Below are positions 17,113 to 25,659 of a DNA stretch of 64,000 nucleotides, piece after piece. Positions within the stretch are counted from its first letter, which is position 1, and each line of letters starts with the position of its first letter. The notes under the pieces are model-generated. The model was not told where the DNA came from. It saw only the letters and a program-made list of their open reading frames with translations, and made no database searches. The DNA is taken from positions 682,001-746,000 of the forward strand of contig NZ_ASWD01000001.1 of NCBI RefSeq assembly GCF_000407485.1, read 5' to 3'. Made by a program: the position numbers and the translations under genes. This DNA is from Enterococcus pallens ATCC BAA-351. GTDB lineage: Bacteria; Bacillota; Bacilli; Lactobacillales; Enterococcaceae.

Positions 17113-17568
17113 CTAATTTAAAATAATTTCCTTTTCCACGGATTCCAATACACAAAACATTTTTTCGATACTCTTACTAGTTAATAAACAATTTCTGAAC
17201 TCTTCATTCATTAAGTTGCGGCTGATTTGCGACAGGGTCTTTAGATGCAGGGTGCCTTTTTCTTTTTCAGGAACACCGATAATAAAAACGAGCTTCACTT
17301 CTTTTTGATCCTTTCCCCAGCCAATCATGTCTTTGGTGCGGCAAATTCCTACAAAGGGTCGCTTAACACTATCCGATTTTCCATGAGGAATAGCGACGTT
17401 ATAGCCAAAAGCTGTCGGAAATTCCTTTTCTCTTTCCATTACACTAGCCACAAATGCCTCTCGATCATTAAGATAGCCATTTTCATAGGCAGCATCGCTT
17501 AAAAAGTTGATGACAGCCTGCTCACTTTTCAACGACTGATCAATAAACACCAATTTTCTTTCTAACAT
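17113..17568 (-). CDS. PTS fructose-type IIA (module B)
   Basis: This 151-residue IIA has the phosphohistidine in NVAIPHGKS (His62). ATG 17568 is preceded by AAGGGAG and lies 13 bp after the regulator stop; a longer in-frame reading would run back into the regulator gene and has no site. Confidence 0.87.
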   Translation of the reverse strand: MLERKLVFIDQSLKSEQAVINFLSDAAYENGYLNDREAFVASVMEREKEFPTAFGYNVAIPHGKSDSVKRPFVGICRTKDMIGWGKDQKEVKLVFIIGVPEKEKGTLHLKTLSQISRNLMNEEFRNCLLTSKSIEKMFCVLESVEKEIILN

Positions 17569-17581
17569 GTGCGACTCCCTT

Positions 17582-19507
17582 CTAGTTAAAAATTCTGCTT
17601 GCTTCGTCAAAAATATATTTTTGAACATTCTCTTTTGTATTGACGATGTTATACAACTCACTTAACAATTTCCGAGCCAATTTTAGATCCTGCTCACTGA
17701 TACAAATCAGAAAAACAGCTTTTACATTTTGAGTGGTCCATCGAATGGGACGATTGTTAATAATTACAACTAGCTGTGTTTTCAAGACAAACGCAGGGTT
17801 GGCATGGGGAATGGCTACTCCTGAATTCAAATCAGTTCTCCCCAGCAGTTCTCTTTGAAGCAGGTTTTCGGAAAAGCCTTGCTTTACCAGCCCCTTTTCA
17901 TAGAGGCGATTAGCAATAAACGTCAAGACTTCTTCTTTGGTTGTGAAATTCTGATTGAAGAAGATCAGTTCCTCATCTAAATAATCCTGAAATTTTTCAA
18001 GGGTAATGGTTGAGGCCGTTTCCGAAAGTAAATGTTGGTAATAGCCGGTGACACTTTTGATGTCTGTTTCATTCATCAAAGGAGACACCTGAATAAATGG
18101 CAATGTCTCATCTGGCAGCGGAATGGTTGAAATCACCAAATCGTTCTCAGTTATTTCATTTTTTTGCAGTTTATCGATAGAGGTAACCTCCACGATATCC
18201 AGCAGCGGCAGGTATTTTTTTAGCCGTAGTGAAATTAGTTCAGCAGTACCAATGCCATTGGGACAAATGACAAAAACTTTTCGAACCCGGGTGTTCCGTT
18301 CGATGGCACATTGAAAATGAACCATGATGAAGCCAATTTCGTCATCGGTCAGATTTATCTGATACGTTTCTTCTATTTCATTCATGGCAATCACTGTTGT
18401 TCTGAAGGTAACAGCATATTCGTCACGAATGTCGTCAATCAATGAGTTTTGGATACTGATTTGATTGCTCATCCGAAATATGGCAGAGGGAATGTGTTCA
18501 ACCAACGCGTCTTTCAACAACTGATCCTGACAAAGATCCACTTGAACCAATTCACTCATTTTTTGAATGCTTCTATCAATTAAGGTTTCCAATGTTTGGG
18601 AAATATGTTTGCTGGTGGTTGCTTTTTGAATTTTGTTGGCTACCAGCAGCAGGCTGACATAAATTAATTCTTGTTCGTCAAAGGCACCATATTCGTCACT
18701 TAACTCCTCCAATAGCTCCTTCGCGACAAAATAGCTTTCCAAGCTCATGATTTTCTTGTAGGTCAACAAATGCTTATCCAAATCGATTTGTTTACCAATG
18801 CTTTTTCGGTACAGCAGAATCGACAGATACGTCAAAAAATTTCGTTTGTAATGGCTGTCCAATGTATATTCCAGTTCGATAAGCTTTTCTTGAATCAGGT
18901 TATTAACCCTTTGAATCAGCTTATGGGGAAAAAGTGCTGCCAAATAGGCTACGTAATGCTCATACATTTCTACTTGTTCATTAAGAGCAGTAAATCGATC
19001 CAAAACGAAGGCATAGATCGCTTTTTGAATGTCCGCTTCATCTCCTACAACAACTGTTCCGTGGTTCGTTTTAGAAAGCACTAAAGAAAATGGCGTGATA
19101 AACGTCCGTTCAATTAAATCCAAAGAACTCTTAATAGATGTCTTGCTGGTGAAGAAGCGCTCTGCTAAGGAATCAAACGTGACTATCTGGCTTTCTAAAA
19201 TCAGCCGCTTCATTATGGCAAAATTTCTTTCTGCCACCTCGGAATCATCGGAAGCAATGTCTCTTTCATTGTTTAAATAAGAAAGCTTTTCTTGCCAGTT
19301 TCCAGAAATTTTAATCCCGAAATGAGCTTTTTTCTTAATCTCCAGCTGATGGTTCTTCAGCTCCTGATTGATTTTTTCGATTTCCTTAAACAAGGTTCTG
19401 GTTGAGATATTTAAGCGATCGGCATAATACTTTGCTGGCTTATAATCGCTCTCATTAATCAAGTATTTTAATAAGTTGGTGCGCCGGCTGTTACTTATTT
19501 TCCTCAC
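17582..19507 (-). CDS. PRD-containing PTS regulator of module B
   Basis: This regulator of about 641 residues has a helix-turn-helix at the N-terminus (ADRLNISTRTLFKEIEKIN), a second one around 95-140, PRD domains in the middle, a IIB-like domain (VFVICPNGIGTAE) and a C-terminal IIA (GVAIPHANPAF). It probably activates module B. The start is odd: the only in-frame GTG (19507) overlaps the Shine-Dalgarno core GGAGG, while an ATA codon at 19498-19496 has ideal 8-nt spacing. No ATG is available near the N-terminus, so the true start is uncertain by three codons. Confidence 0.85.
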   Translation of the reverse strand: MRKISNSRRTNLLKYLINESDYKPAKYYADRLNISTRTLFKEIEKINQELKNHQLEIKKKAHFGIKISGNWQEKLSYLNNERDIASDDSEVAERNFAIMKRLILESQIVTFDSLAERFFTSKTSIKSSLDLIERTFITPFSLVLSKTNHGTVVVGDEADIQKAIYAFVLDRFTALNEQVEMYEHYVAYLAALFPHKLIQRVNNLIQEKLIELEYTLDSHYKRNFLTYLSILLYRKSIGKQIDLDKHLLTYKKIMSLESYFVAKELLEELSDEYGAFDEQELIYVSLLLVANKIQKATTSKHISQTLETLIDRSIQKMSELVQVDLCQDQLLKDALVEHIPSAIFRMSNQISIQNSLIDDIRDEYAVTFRTTVIAMNEIEETYQINLTDDEIGFIMVHFQCAIERNTRVRKVFVICPNGIGTAELISLRLKKYLPLLDIVEVTSIDKLQKNEITENDLVISTIPLPDETLPFIQVSPLMNETDIKSVTGYYQHLLSETASTITLEKFQDYLDEELIFFNQNFTTKEEVLTFIANRLYEKGLVKQGFSENLLQRELLGRTDLNSGVAIPHANPAFVLKTQLVVIINNRPIRWTTQNVKAVFLICISEQDLKLARKLLSELYNIVNTKENVQKYIFDEASRIFN

Positions 19508-19515
19508 CTCCGAAG

Positions 19516-19529
19516 AGAAAACGTTTTCT
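19516..19529. promoter_or_regulatory. cre-like palindrome before the module B regulator
   Basis: AGAAAACGTTTTCT is a perfect palindrome with the CcpA core AAAACGTTTT. It lies about 10 bp before the coding region and downstream of the proposed -10 TATAGT, where a bound repressor could block transcription. Confidence 0.5.
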
Positions 19530-19576
19530 ATGGCATTACTATACCATCTGTTTTTTTCTGTCTCTATGACTTCTTA

Positions 19577-19596
19577 GTTCCACAATATTGTGGAAC
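19577..19596. promoter_or_regulatory. perfect 20-bp palindrome, likely activator site of module B
   Basis: GTTCCACAATATTGTGGAAC is a perfect 20-bp inverted repeat upstream of a weak promoter (minus strand TATAGT, poor -35). Its half-site resembles the arms of the inverted repeat before module D (GTTCATCACAAT), which also precedes a PRD regulator gene. It is probably a binding site of the PRD regulator. Confidence 0.55.
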
Positions 19597-19633
19597 ATTG
19601 CTAATTAAGAAATTGATTTTATTATACCTTTTG

Positions 19634-19680
19634 TTAAAAAAACAAGAATAGCGAGAAAGCAGCTGCCTTCTCGCCATTCT
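19634..19680 (-). terminator. terminator of PTS module C
   Basis: A long stem spanning 19646-19679 (GAATGGCGAGAAGGCAGC on the minus strand and its complement) is followed by a T-rich run, just after the transketolase stop. Confidence 0.85.
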
Positions 19681-19689
19681 TATTTACTC

Positions 19690-21678
19690 TTACTTCAGTG
19701 CCTGCTTCACGGCCTCTACCGTAAAGCCATACTCTTTGATTATCGTATCGCCAGGTGCACTGGCTCCAAATTTGTCGATAGCTAAAATCGTTCCTTGATC
19801 ACCAACGTATCGTTCCCAGCCGAAGCTTGCGCCCATTTCAATGGAGACACGTGCGGTTATTTCTTTTGGCAGAACGGCGTTTTTGTAGTCTTCTGATTGT
19901 TGTTCGAATAAATCGAAGCTTGGTAAGGAAACGACTGAAACATCTTTGCCTTCTGTCGCTAATTCTTTTTGCGCTTCAATTGCCAAATTAACCTCAGAGC
20001 CGGTAGCAATCAGAATTGCATCCGGGCGTTGGCCTTTTTGCGGTGAAATAACATAGCCGCCTTTTGCTACATTTTCATCTGCTGATTCTTTGGTTCCTTC
20101 AATCACAAGCAAGTTTTGACGACTCAGCACTAAGATCGTTGGTTTATCCTTCGTTTGCATCGCCAGTTTCCAAGCAGCCCGAGTCTCATTGCCATCGGCT
20201 GGGCGAATCACTTGAACATTCGGCATGCAACGCAGGCTGGCTAATTGTTCGATAGGCTCATGAGTGGGACCGTCTTCCCCGACTGCCACTGAGTCGTGCG
20301 TCAGCACATAGACTACTGGTGCTTGTTGAATCGCCGACATCCGAATCGCCGGACGCAGGTAATCAACAAAGACGAAGAAGGTGCCGCCATATACTTTGGT
20401 TCCCCCGTGCAATTGAATGCCATTCATAGCAGCAGCCATGGCAAATTCCCGCACGCCAAACCAAATATTTCGTCCTTCATATTGACCAGGTTCAAAATCC
20501 TTTTCAGCAGCCACCATCGTATTGTTGGAGCCGGAAAGATCGGCTGAACCGCCCCAGAAATGCGGCACTGCCTTTGATAATTCCTGGATCATCTCCTTGC
20601 TGGAGACCCGGCTAGCCTGACTAGTTCCTAAATCATATTTTGGCAGGTCAGTATCCCAATCCGCAGGTAGCTCTCCTGCAAAGGCTTGCTTAAATTGCTT
20701 AGCTAACTTAGGATATTTCTTTTCGTAGTCAGCAAACAGGTCATTCCAGGCTGCTTCTGCTTTCTTTCCTTCTTCCATCATTGTTTCGGTAAAGCGTTCG
20801 GCCACTTCATCAGGCACTGTAAAGGCCGGATATTCCCAACCATAAATTGCTTTAGCCGCTGAAATCCCCTCGTCACCCAATGGAGCTCCATGAACCGCCG
20901 AAGTTCCTTGCTTTGGTGAACCATAACCGATAATTGTCTTGATCTCAATCAAGGTTGGCTTGTCAGTTTCTGCCTTGGCCTCTTCAATAGCTTGGGAAAC
21001 GGCTGCCAGATCGTTGCCATCTTTGACTAAAATATGCTGCCAGCCGTATGCTTCAAAGCGCTGACCAACATTTTCAGTAAAGGCCTTGTCAGTTGGGCCA
21101 TCCAAGGAAATATCATTGGAATCGTATAAAACTACTAATTTGCCTAGCTTCATGTGTCCAGCCATTGAGGCAGCTTCCTGAGAAACACCTTCCATCAAAT
21201 CCCCGTCCCCACATAAGGCATAGGTATAGTGATCTACAATCGGATAATTTTCTTTATTATAGGTTGCAGCTAAATGGGCTTCTGCCATCGCCATCCCTAC
21301 AGACATAGCAATTCCTTGGCCCAATGGTCCGGTGGTTGCTTCGACACCATCGGTATGATGGATCTCTGGATGCCCTGGCGTTTTGCTGCCCCATTGACGG
21401 AAATTTTTCAAATCCTCAACCGTAACAGCATAACCTGAACAATGCAGCAGGCTGTACAGCAACGCTGAACCATGTCCCGCTGATAAAACAAAGCGATCTC
21501 GGTCTACCCAATTGGTTGAGGTAGCCGGATTTACTTTTAAGTGTTTGGTCCATAAGGCATACGCCATTGGTGCCGCCCCCATTGGCAGACCCGGATGCCC
21601 TGAATTAGCCGCCTGAATTGCTTCAATACTTAAAGTTCGTAAGGTGTTTACACCCAATTCATCAATTTTATCAAACAT
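19690..21678 (-). CDS. tkt: transketolase
   Basis: This 662-residue transketolase moves two-carbon units between ketose and aldose phosphates with thiamine diphosphate. Visible motifs are [14 protein letters not shown], the ThDP motif [14 protein letters not shown], and [16 protein letters not shown] in the second domain. ATG 21678 follows GGAGGATC; the longer in-frame reading has no site. The length is that of a complete enzyme. As the last gene of PTS module C it is probably an inducible, pathway-specific copy, not necessarily the housekeeping one, and it implies that the substrate of this module enters as a pentose or ketose phosphate. Confidence 0.95.
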   Translation of the reverse strand: MFDKIDELGVNTLRTLSIEAIQAANSGHPGLPMGAAPMAYALWTKHLKVNPATSTNWVDRDRFVLSAGHGSALLYSLLHCSGYAVTVEDLKNFRQWGSKTPGHPEIHHTDGVEATTGPLGQGIAMSVGMAMAEAHLAATYNKENYPIVDHYTYALCGDGDLMEGVSQEAASMAGHMKLGKLVVLYDSNDISLDGPTDKAFTENVGQRFEAYGWQHILVKDGNDLAAVSQAIEEAKAETDKPTLIEIKTIIGYGSPKQGTSAVHGAPLGDEGISAAKAIYGWEYPAFTVPDEVAERFTETMMEEGKKAEAAWNDLFADYEKKYPKLAKQFKQAFAGELPADWDTDLPKYDLGTSQASRVSSKEMIQELSKAVPHFWGGSADLSGSNNTMVAAEKDFEPGQYEGRNIWFGVREFAMAAAMNGIQLHGGTKVYGGTFFVFVDYLRPAIRMSAIQQAPVVYVLTHDSVAVGEDGPTHEPIEQLASLRCMPNVQVIRPADGNETRAAWKLAMQTKDKPTILVLSRQNLLVIEGTKESADENVAKGGYVISPQKGQRPDAILIATGSEVNLAIEAQKELATEGKDVSVVSLPSFDLFEQQSEDYKNAVLPKEITARVSIEMGASFGWERYVGDQGTILAIDKFGASAPGDTIIKEYGFTVEAVKQALK

Positions 21679-21726
21679 GTCTGATCCTCCAGAAAAAAAC
21701 GGGGATCGCTCCCCGCTCCTCATTTT

Positions 21727-22416
21727 TTATTGAATAACTTTGCCGGTCATGTCAGTATAATCCTTCGACATGATCTCCCAAGCTTTTGAAATATCTTCGT
21801 CTAGGCCGAACAATCCGCTGCGGCCGACGATGTAAATGTCTGGTCCTGCTGCATCAATCCGTTTGAAGGATTTGCGGTTGGAGGAGCCGTCCATTTCGAT
21901 GACATAGCTATAGCCTTTTTCTTCACGCAGCTCACGTAAAGCCACAATTTTATCCAAAGTACTTTCGATAAAACGCTGACCTGCAAAGCCGGGATCAATC
22001 GTCATAATCGTGATTTTGTCCAATAAATCGATATAAGGGAAAATCACTTCAATCGGTGTTTCTGGATTCAAGACGATGCCTGCCTTTAAGCCGGCATCAT
22101 GAATTTGGTCAATTAAACGAAAGGCCAAGCCATCTAGGACTTCTGCATGCATACAGATCCATTCACATTTCATATCGACTAATTGCTGCACCCACATACT
22201 AGGATTGGTAACCATCAAGTGAGCGGACATCGGCAAATCGGTAATCTTGCGCAGCTCCTCAATGAACCATGGAGATAATGTAATGTTCGGTACATAATGG
22301 CCGTCCATAATATCAATGTGGTAGGAATCCACCTTATCATTCAAAAAGGTAATTTGCTCTTTAAACTTGTCTAAATCCATCGTCATTAAAGATGGGGAAA
22401 ATTCTATTTTATTCAT
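21727..22416 (-). CDS. D-allulose-6-phosphate 3-epimerase-like protein
   Basis: This 229-residue ribulose-phosphate epimerase family protein resembles E. coli AlsE more than Rpe: FSPSLMTMDL, YHIDIMDGHYVPN, LSPWF, LNPETPIE, TIDPGFAGQ and EMDGSSN match the AlsE pattern. AlsE converts D-allulose-6-P to fructose-6-P and may also act on ribulose-5-P. ATG 22416 follows GGGAG. It lies between the module C IIC and transketolase, so the module may bring a ketose phosphate to fructose-6-P or to xylulose-5-P. Confidence 0.8.
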   Translation of the reverse strand: MNKIEFSPSLMTMDLDKFKEQITFLNDKVDSYHIDIMDGHYVPNITLSPWFIEELRKITDLPMSAHLMVTNPSMWVQQLVDMKCEWICMHAEVLDGLAFRLIDQIHDAGLKAGIVLNPETPIEVIFPYIDLLDKITIMTIDPGFAGQRFIESTLDKIVALRELREEKGYSYVIEMDGSSNRKSFKRIDAAGPDIYIVGRSGLFGLDEDISKAWEIMSKDYTDMTGKVIQ

Positions 22417-22445
22417 TACAGTCTCCCGTTCTTCCATTTATTTGC

Positions 22446-23546
22446 TTAGAAAATTTGAATATCGTCCAAGCTGATATCTTCTTCTTCTTTTTCCACTAAG
22501 CCTTCATCGACCTTTTGCGATACGTCTTTTTTGATAACTGCCAGCACTAAACCAGTCACAACAGCATTCACAACAATTGCAATTACACCTGCCATTGGTT
22601 TACTCATCGTTGGAATCATCAACACACCGCCAAATGGAACCGTTGCGTCAGCGCCTAAAATCATGGTTGTTGCGCCACCAACGAAGCCGCCGATTGCTGT
22701 TGCTACGACACCGCGAACAATATCGTTCATTACTAAAGGAATAACACCCTCAACAATGTTAATGACACCCATTGGAACTGCTGATTTCAAGGTTTCAACT
22801 TCAACTGGTGTGTAAATATTTTTTCTGAACAATTTAGCGATAAAGTAAGCCAAACCGAAGCCGATTGGTGTTGCCGTGTTTACCAGCTGTAATGCGGTAA
22901 TTGGGCCGTTCAAGCCTTCAGCCTGCATAGTTAATACAAAGGCGAACACAGTTTTATTAATAGGACCGCCGTAATCAACACCGCTGAGTAAACCAATCAC
23001 ACCACCGAATATTAATAATGAAGAGTTGCCCAGTCCATCTAAGAAGTTAGTCAATAATGTAGTTAATGCGGCAATCGGTGCGCCGATAATGTACACCATA
23101 ATCAACCCGCCGATGATTGAAGTTAAGAACGGAATAACTAAGGTAGGCATTAAACCCTTTGCCCAGTTTGGTAATTTTACATATTTTAAAATTGCTAATA
23201 CAAGATAACCTGCTAAGTAACCACCTAAAATTCCGCCAATAAAGCCTGCGCCAATCGCATTAGCAGTTAAACCAATAATGAAACCTGGTGCAATCCCTGG
23301 TTTTCCGCCAATCGAGAAAGAAATACCTGTTGCGATAACGACTGGCAGTAAGCCTAATGCGCTGCCACCCATTGTTGCCAAGGCATCCCAAATTGAGAAC
23401 TCGCCTTGAACCAGCTGGCCTTGGCTAGAGCCGCCGAATGCCATCCCAATGGCAATCAGAAACCCGGCGCCGCAGACAATGGGAATTAAATAAGAAATGG
23501 CTGTTAATAAGTGTCCCTTAAGATTCAACTCTTTAATTTTTTTCAT
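22446..23546 (-). CDS. PTS fructose-type IIC permease (module C)
   Basis: This 366-residue integral membrane permease of the fructose PTS family has the conserved LLSGVDYGGPINKT motif and a charged C-terminal tail (EKEEEDISLDD). The gene lies 4 bp after a IIB gene and before the AlsE-like epimerase. It imports the substrate of module C. Confidence 0.87.
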   Translation of the reverse strand: MKKIKELNLKGHLLTAISYLIPIVCGAGFLIAIGMAFGGSSQGQLVQGEFSIWDALATMGGSALGLLPVVIATGISFSIGGKPGIAPGFIIGLTANAIGAGFIGGILGGYLAGYLVLAILKYVKLPNWAKGLMPTLVIPFLTSIIGGLIMVYIIGAPIAALTTLLTNFLDGLGNSSLLIFGGVIGLLSGVDYGGPINKTVFAFVLTMQAEGLNGPITALQLVNTATPIGFGLAYFIAKLFRKNIYTPVEVETLKSAVPMGVINIVEGVIPLVMNDIVRGVVATAIGGFVGGATTMILGADATVPFGGVLMIPTMSKPMAGVIAIVVNAVVTGLVLAVIKKDVSQKVDEGLVEKEEEDISLDDIQIF

Positions 23547-23550
23547 CTTG

Positions 23551-23883
23551 CTACCCCTTTACTTGTGCTTTTTCTTGGTCAACAACTTCTTTAGCTTTTT
23601 CAATTAATTTGTTAGGTGATTTAACCGCAACTTCCGTTGGTACCTGAATCACCCGTTTACCGTCAAAGCGCTCACGGTTGGCAATTTTCACATCCACTGC
23701 CAAAATCACAATGTCGGCTTGATCAATTTCCGCTTGCGTTAATTCATTTTCAATCCCGATGGTTCCTTGGGTTTCAACCTTCATTTCAAAACCGGCTTTT
23801 TTCGCGGCATTTTCTAACTTTTCCTGTGCAATATAAGTATGGGCAATCCCCACGGTACAGGCTGCTACTCCGACTAATTTCAT
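23551..23883 (-). CDS. PTS fructose-type IIB, copy 2 (module C)
   Basis: This 110-residue IIB has the phosphocysteine in GVAACTVGIAHTYIA (Cys9). The usual Cys-Pro is Cys-Thr here. It is nearly identical in protein sequence to the IIB at 24369 (about three changes over the first hundred residues), although the DNA differs at many third codon positions. It carries a longer C-terminal tail (EKAQVKG). The two IIB genes flank the single IIA gene. Confidence 0.88.
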   Translation of the reverse strand: MKLVGVAACTVGIAHTYIAQEKLENAAKKAGFEMKVETQGTIGIENELTQAEIDQADIVILAVDVKIANRERFDGKRVIQVPTEVAVKSPNKLIEKAKEVVDQEKAQVKG

Positions 23884-23901
23884 GTGTAAGCTTCCTTTCC
23901 T

Positions 23902-24351
23902 TTAAGCAAATGCAGCTACAACATCCTCCGGCTTAGAAGCCTTCAGCAGATTATCCACCACTTCATCATTTCCTAGCTTTCTGGCAAATAAGGACAACAG
24001 CTTCAAATGGCTGGTTGCACCTTCATTGTCGTTGCCAACTGCAAAGAGAATGATTCCTTTTACGCCATTGCCGTCCAGCGACTCCCATGGGATTTCCTGT
24101 TCATTGATGCCAATGGCTACCCCGATTTTATTAACAAAGGCGCTTTTGCCATGAGGAATCGCGATGTAATTGCCAATCCCGGTTTGCCCTTCCGCTTCAC
24201 GAGCATAAATGTCTTTGATGAAACCGTCAATGTCTGAAATGTAGCCGTTTGCCAGTAATTCTTGGGCTAAGTCTTTTAAGGCTTCATCCTTAGTTGCTGC
24301 GTTCATATTGGTTTTAACCGTTTTCAAATCAACGATATCTGTTACTTCCAT
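23902..24351 (-). CDS. PTS fructose-type IIA (module C)
   Basis: This 149-residue IIA has the phosphohistidine in YIAIPHGKS (His67). It is the only IIA in module C and lies between two almost identical IIB genes, so it presumably phosphorylates both. Confidence 0.88.
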   Translation of the reverse strand: MEVTDIVDLKTVKTNMNAATKDEALKDLAQELLANGYISDIDGFIKDIYAREAEGQTGIGNYIAIPHGKSAFVNKIGVAIGINEQEIPWESLDGNGVKGIILFAVGNDNEGATSHLKLLSLFARKLGNDEVVDNLLKASKPEDVVAAFA

Positions 24352-24368
24352 TGTGCATTTCTCCTTTT

Positions 24369-24689
24369 TTATGCAGTTTGTTGTTCAATCACTTCTTTGG
24401 CTTTTTCGATTAATTTGTTAGGTGATTTTACAGCGATCTCGGTAGGCACTTGAATCACTCGTTTGCCATCGAAGCGTTCGCGATTGGCAATTTTCACATC
24501 AATCGCTAAAATCACGATGTCTGCTTGATCGATTTCTTCTTGGGTTAATTCATTTTCAATTCCGATGGTCCCTTGGGTTTCCACCTTCATTTCAAAGCCA
24601 GCCTTCTTTGCGGCATTTTCCAATTTTTCTTGAGCGATGTAAGTGTGGGCAATGCCGACTGTACATGCTGCTACTCCAACTAATTTCAT
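24369..24689 (-). CDS. PTS fructose-type IIB, copy 1 (module C)
   Basis: This 106-residue IIB is the first gene of module C, with AGGAGG upstream of ATG. It has Cys9 in ACTVGIAHTYIA and is a close paralogue of 23551. Silent divergence with protein conservation shows that both copies have been kept under selection. Copy 1 lies next to the promoter, so the operon may need extra IIB, or the two IIBs may serve different IIC partners. Confidence 0.88.
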   Translation of the reverse strand: MKLVGVAACTVGIAHTYIAQEKLENAAKKAGFEMKVETQGTIGIENELTQEEIDQADIVILAIDVKIANRERFDGKRVIQVPTEIAVKSPNKLIEKAKEVIEQQTA

Positions 24690-24956
24690 CTTGCGTTCCT
24701 CCTCATTATAAGTGAAAATCGTTCAGGCTTCTCATTTATTGGGAAGCATGTAACTGTTTTCTTTTGATAGCCTTATCATAATGGACATTCGGGAAAACGC
24801 TTCACTCAAAATTGACCGTTGCAACGGACAGTTTTGTAAATATGTACCCGCAATGGCCACTGAAAACCTTGTCCCTTATAGGAGGAATACGCAATGGCCA
24901 GTGGCTGCGGACAGATAAAAATTTTTCCCGCTTATTCGCAATTTAGGCTGAAAAAG
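24690..24956. promoter_or_regulatory. control region of module C: palindrome, direct repeats, cre-like core
   Basis: No convincing gene is seen here. The region holds a near-perfect 18-bp palindrome TGACCGTTGCAACGGACA (24813-24830), a 14-bp direct repeat CGCAATGGCCACTG / CGCAATGGCCAGTG (24849-24862 and 24890-24903, 41 bp apart) and a weak cre-like core GGAAAACGCTTCAC (24791-24804). Minus-strand -10 candidates are TATAAT and TATGAT. Module C has no regulator gene of its own, so these sites must be read by a protein encoded elsewhere or by a neighbouring PRD regulator. Confidence 0.45.
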
Positions 24957-24986
24957 CAAAAAAACGAGAAGCCGCAGCTCCTCGTT
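24957..24986 (-). terminator. terminator of PTS module D
   Basis: On the minus strand AACGAG...CTCGTT is followed by seven T just after the aldolase stop. It closely resembles the terminator after the paralogous aldolase of module B. Confidence 0.8.
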
Positions 24987-24998
24987 ACACACTATTTT

Positions 24999-25649
24999 CT
25001 ATTCCTCAATATTATACGCCAATTCTTTTTCATCCGTCAGGTTGTGAATTCCCAGCTTGTCATAAATCATCGCTTTGTAGGCGATATAGGCATTGTATTC
25101 CAAACGCTCCAGCATATCATTGGCCTTGTTCAAGGATTCCTCCAATACCAATACCCCATGTTTGTTCAACAGCATTACCTTCGATAAAACATCGTCTCCC
25201 AAGCTTTCCACATGCTTTGTCACAATTTCTGCCAATTCTGGTGAGCAGGCTGGCGCAAAAGGCAGACAAGGGATTTCACCAAATTTTTGGGTAGCCTCGG
25301 TTAAGTTGGGCATGTCTATCCCCATGCTGGCGAAGACCATTGACTCGCGGGCATGTCCATGCAGCACACAGCCGATTTTTCGATTAGTCCGGTAGCAGGC
25401 CATATGCATATTAATTTCCCGGGTTAAACGGCCGTCCCCTTCGACAATATTTTCATCCATATCTACCACTAATATTTGATAAGGCGATAAATCGCATAGA
25501 TGGTTCTGCGACATCAAGGTAGGGGTCATAATGACATGGTCATCGTTCAACCGCACGCTGATGTTTCCACCGGCTGCGTTGGTTCCATACCGTTCATAAA
25601 CGTTACGGGTAATTTTTGCTAAATGCTCTCTTTCCTGTTGGTATAGCAT
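24999..25649 (-). CDS. class II (FucA/AraD-type) aldolase, module D
   Basis: This 216-residue protein is roughly 80 percent identical by eye to the aldolase of module B (14956) and has the same length. Glu78, His97, His99 and His164 of the metal site are kept, as are GTNAAGGNIS and the run MTPTLMSQNHLCDLSPYQIL. It is the last gene of module D, after a PfkB-type kinase. It should cleave a sugar 1-phosphate or bisphosphate to a triose phosphate and an aldehyde. TAGGAGG precedes the ATG. Confidence 0.82.
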   Translation of the reverse strand: MLYQQEREHLAKITRNVYERYGTNAAGGNISVRLNDDHVIMTPTLMSQNHLCDLSPYQILVVDMDENIVEGDGRLTREINMHMACYRTNRKIGCVLHGHARESMVFASMGIDMPNLTEATQKFGEIPCLPFAPACSPELAEIVTKHVESLGDDVLSKVMLLNKHGVLVLEESLNKANDMLERLEYNAYIAYKAMIYDKLGIHNLTDEKELAYNIEE

Positions 25650-25659
25650 AAGTTTCCTC

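Noticed and set aside
24894-25187. Plus-strand ORF of 97 codons with a strong GGAGG site upstream
   Set aside because: It runs through the module D terminator and is antisense to the aldolase gene for most of its length; the protein has no recognisable features. The Shine-Dalgarno match seems accidental.
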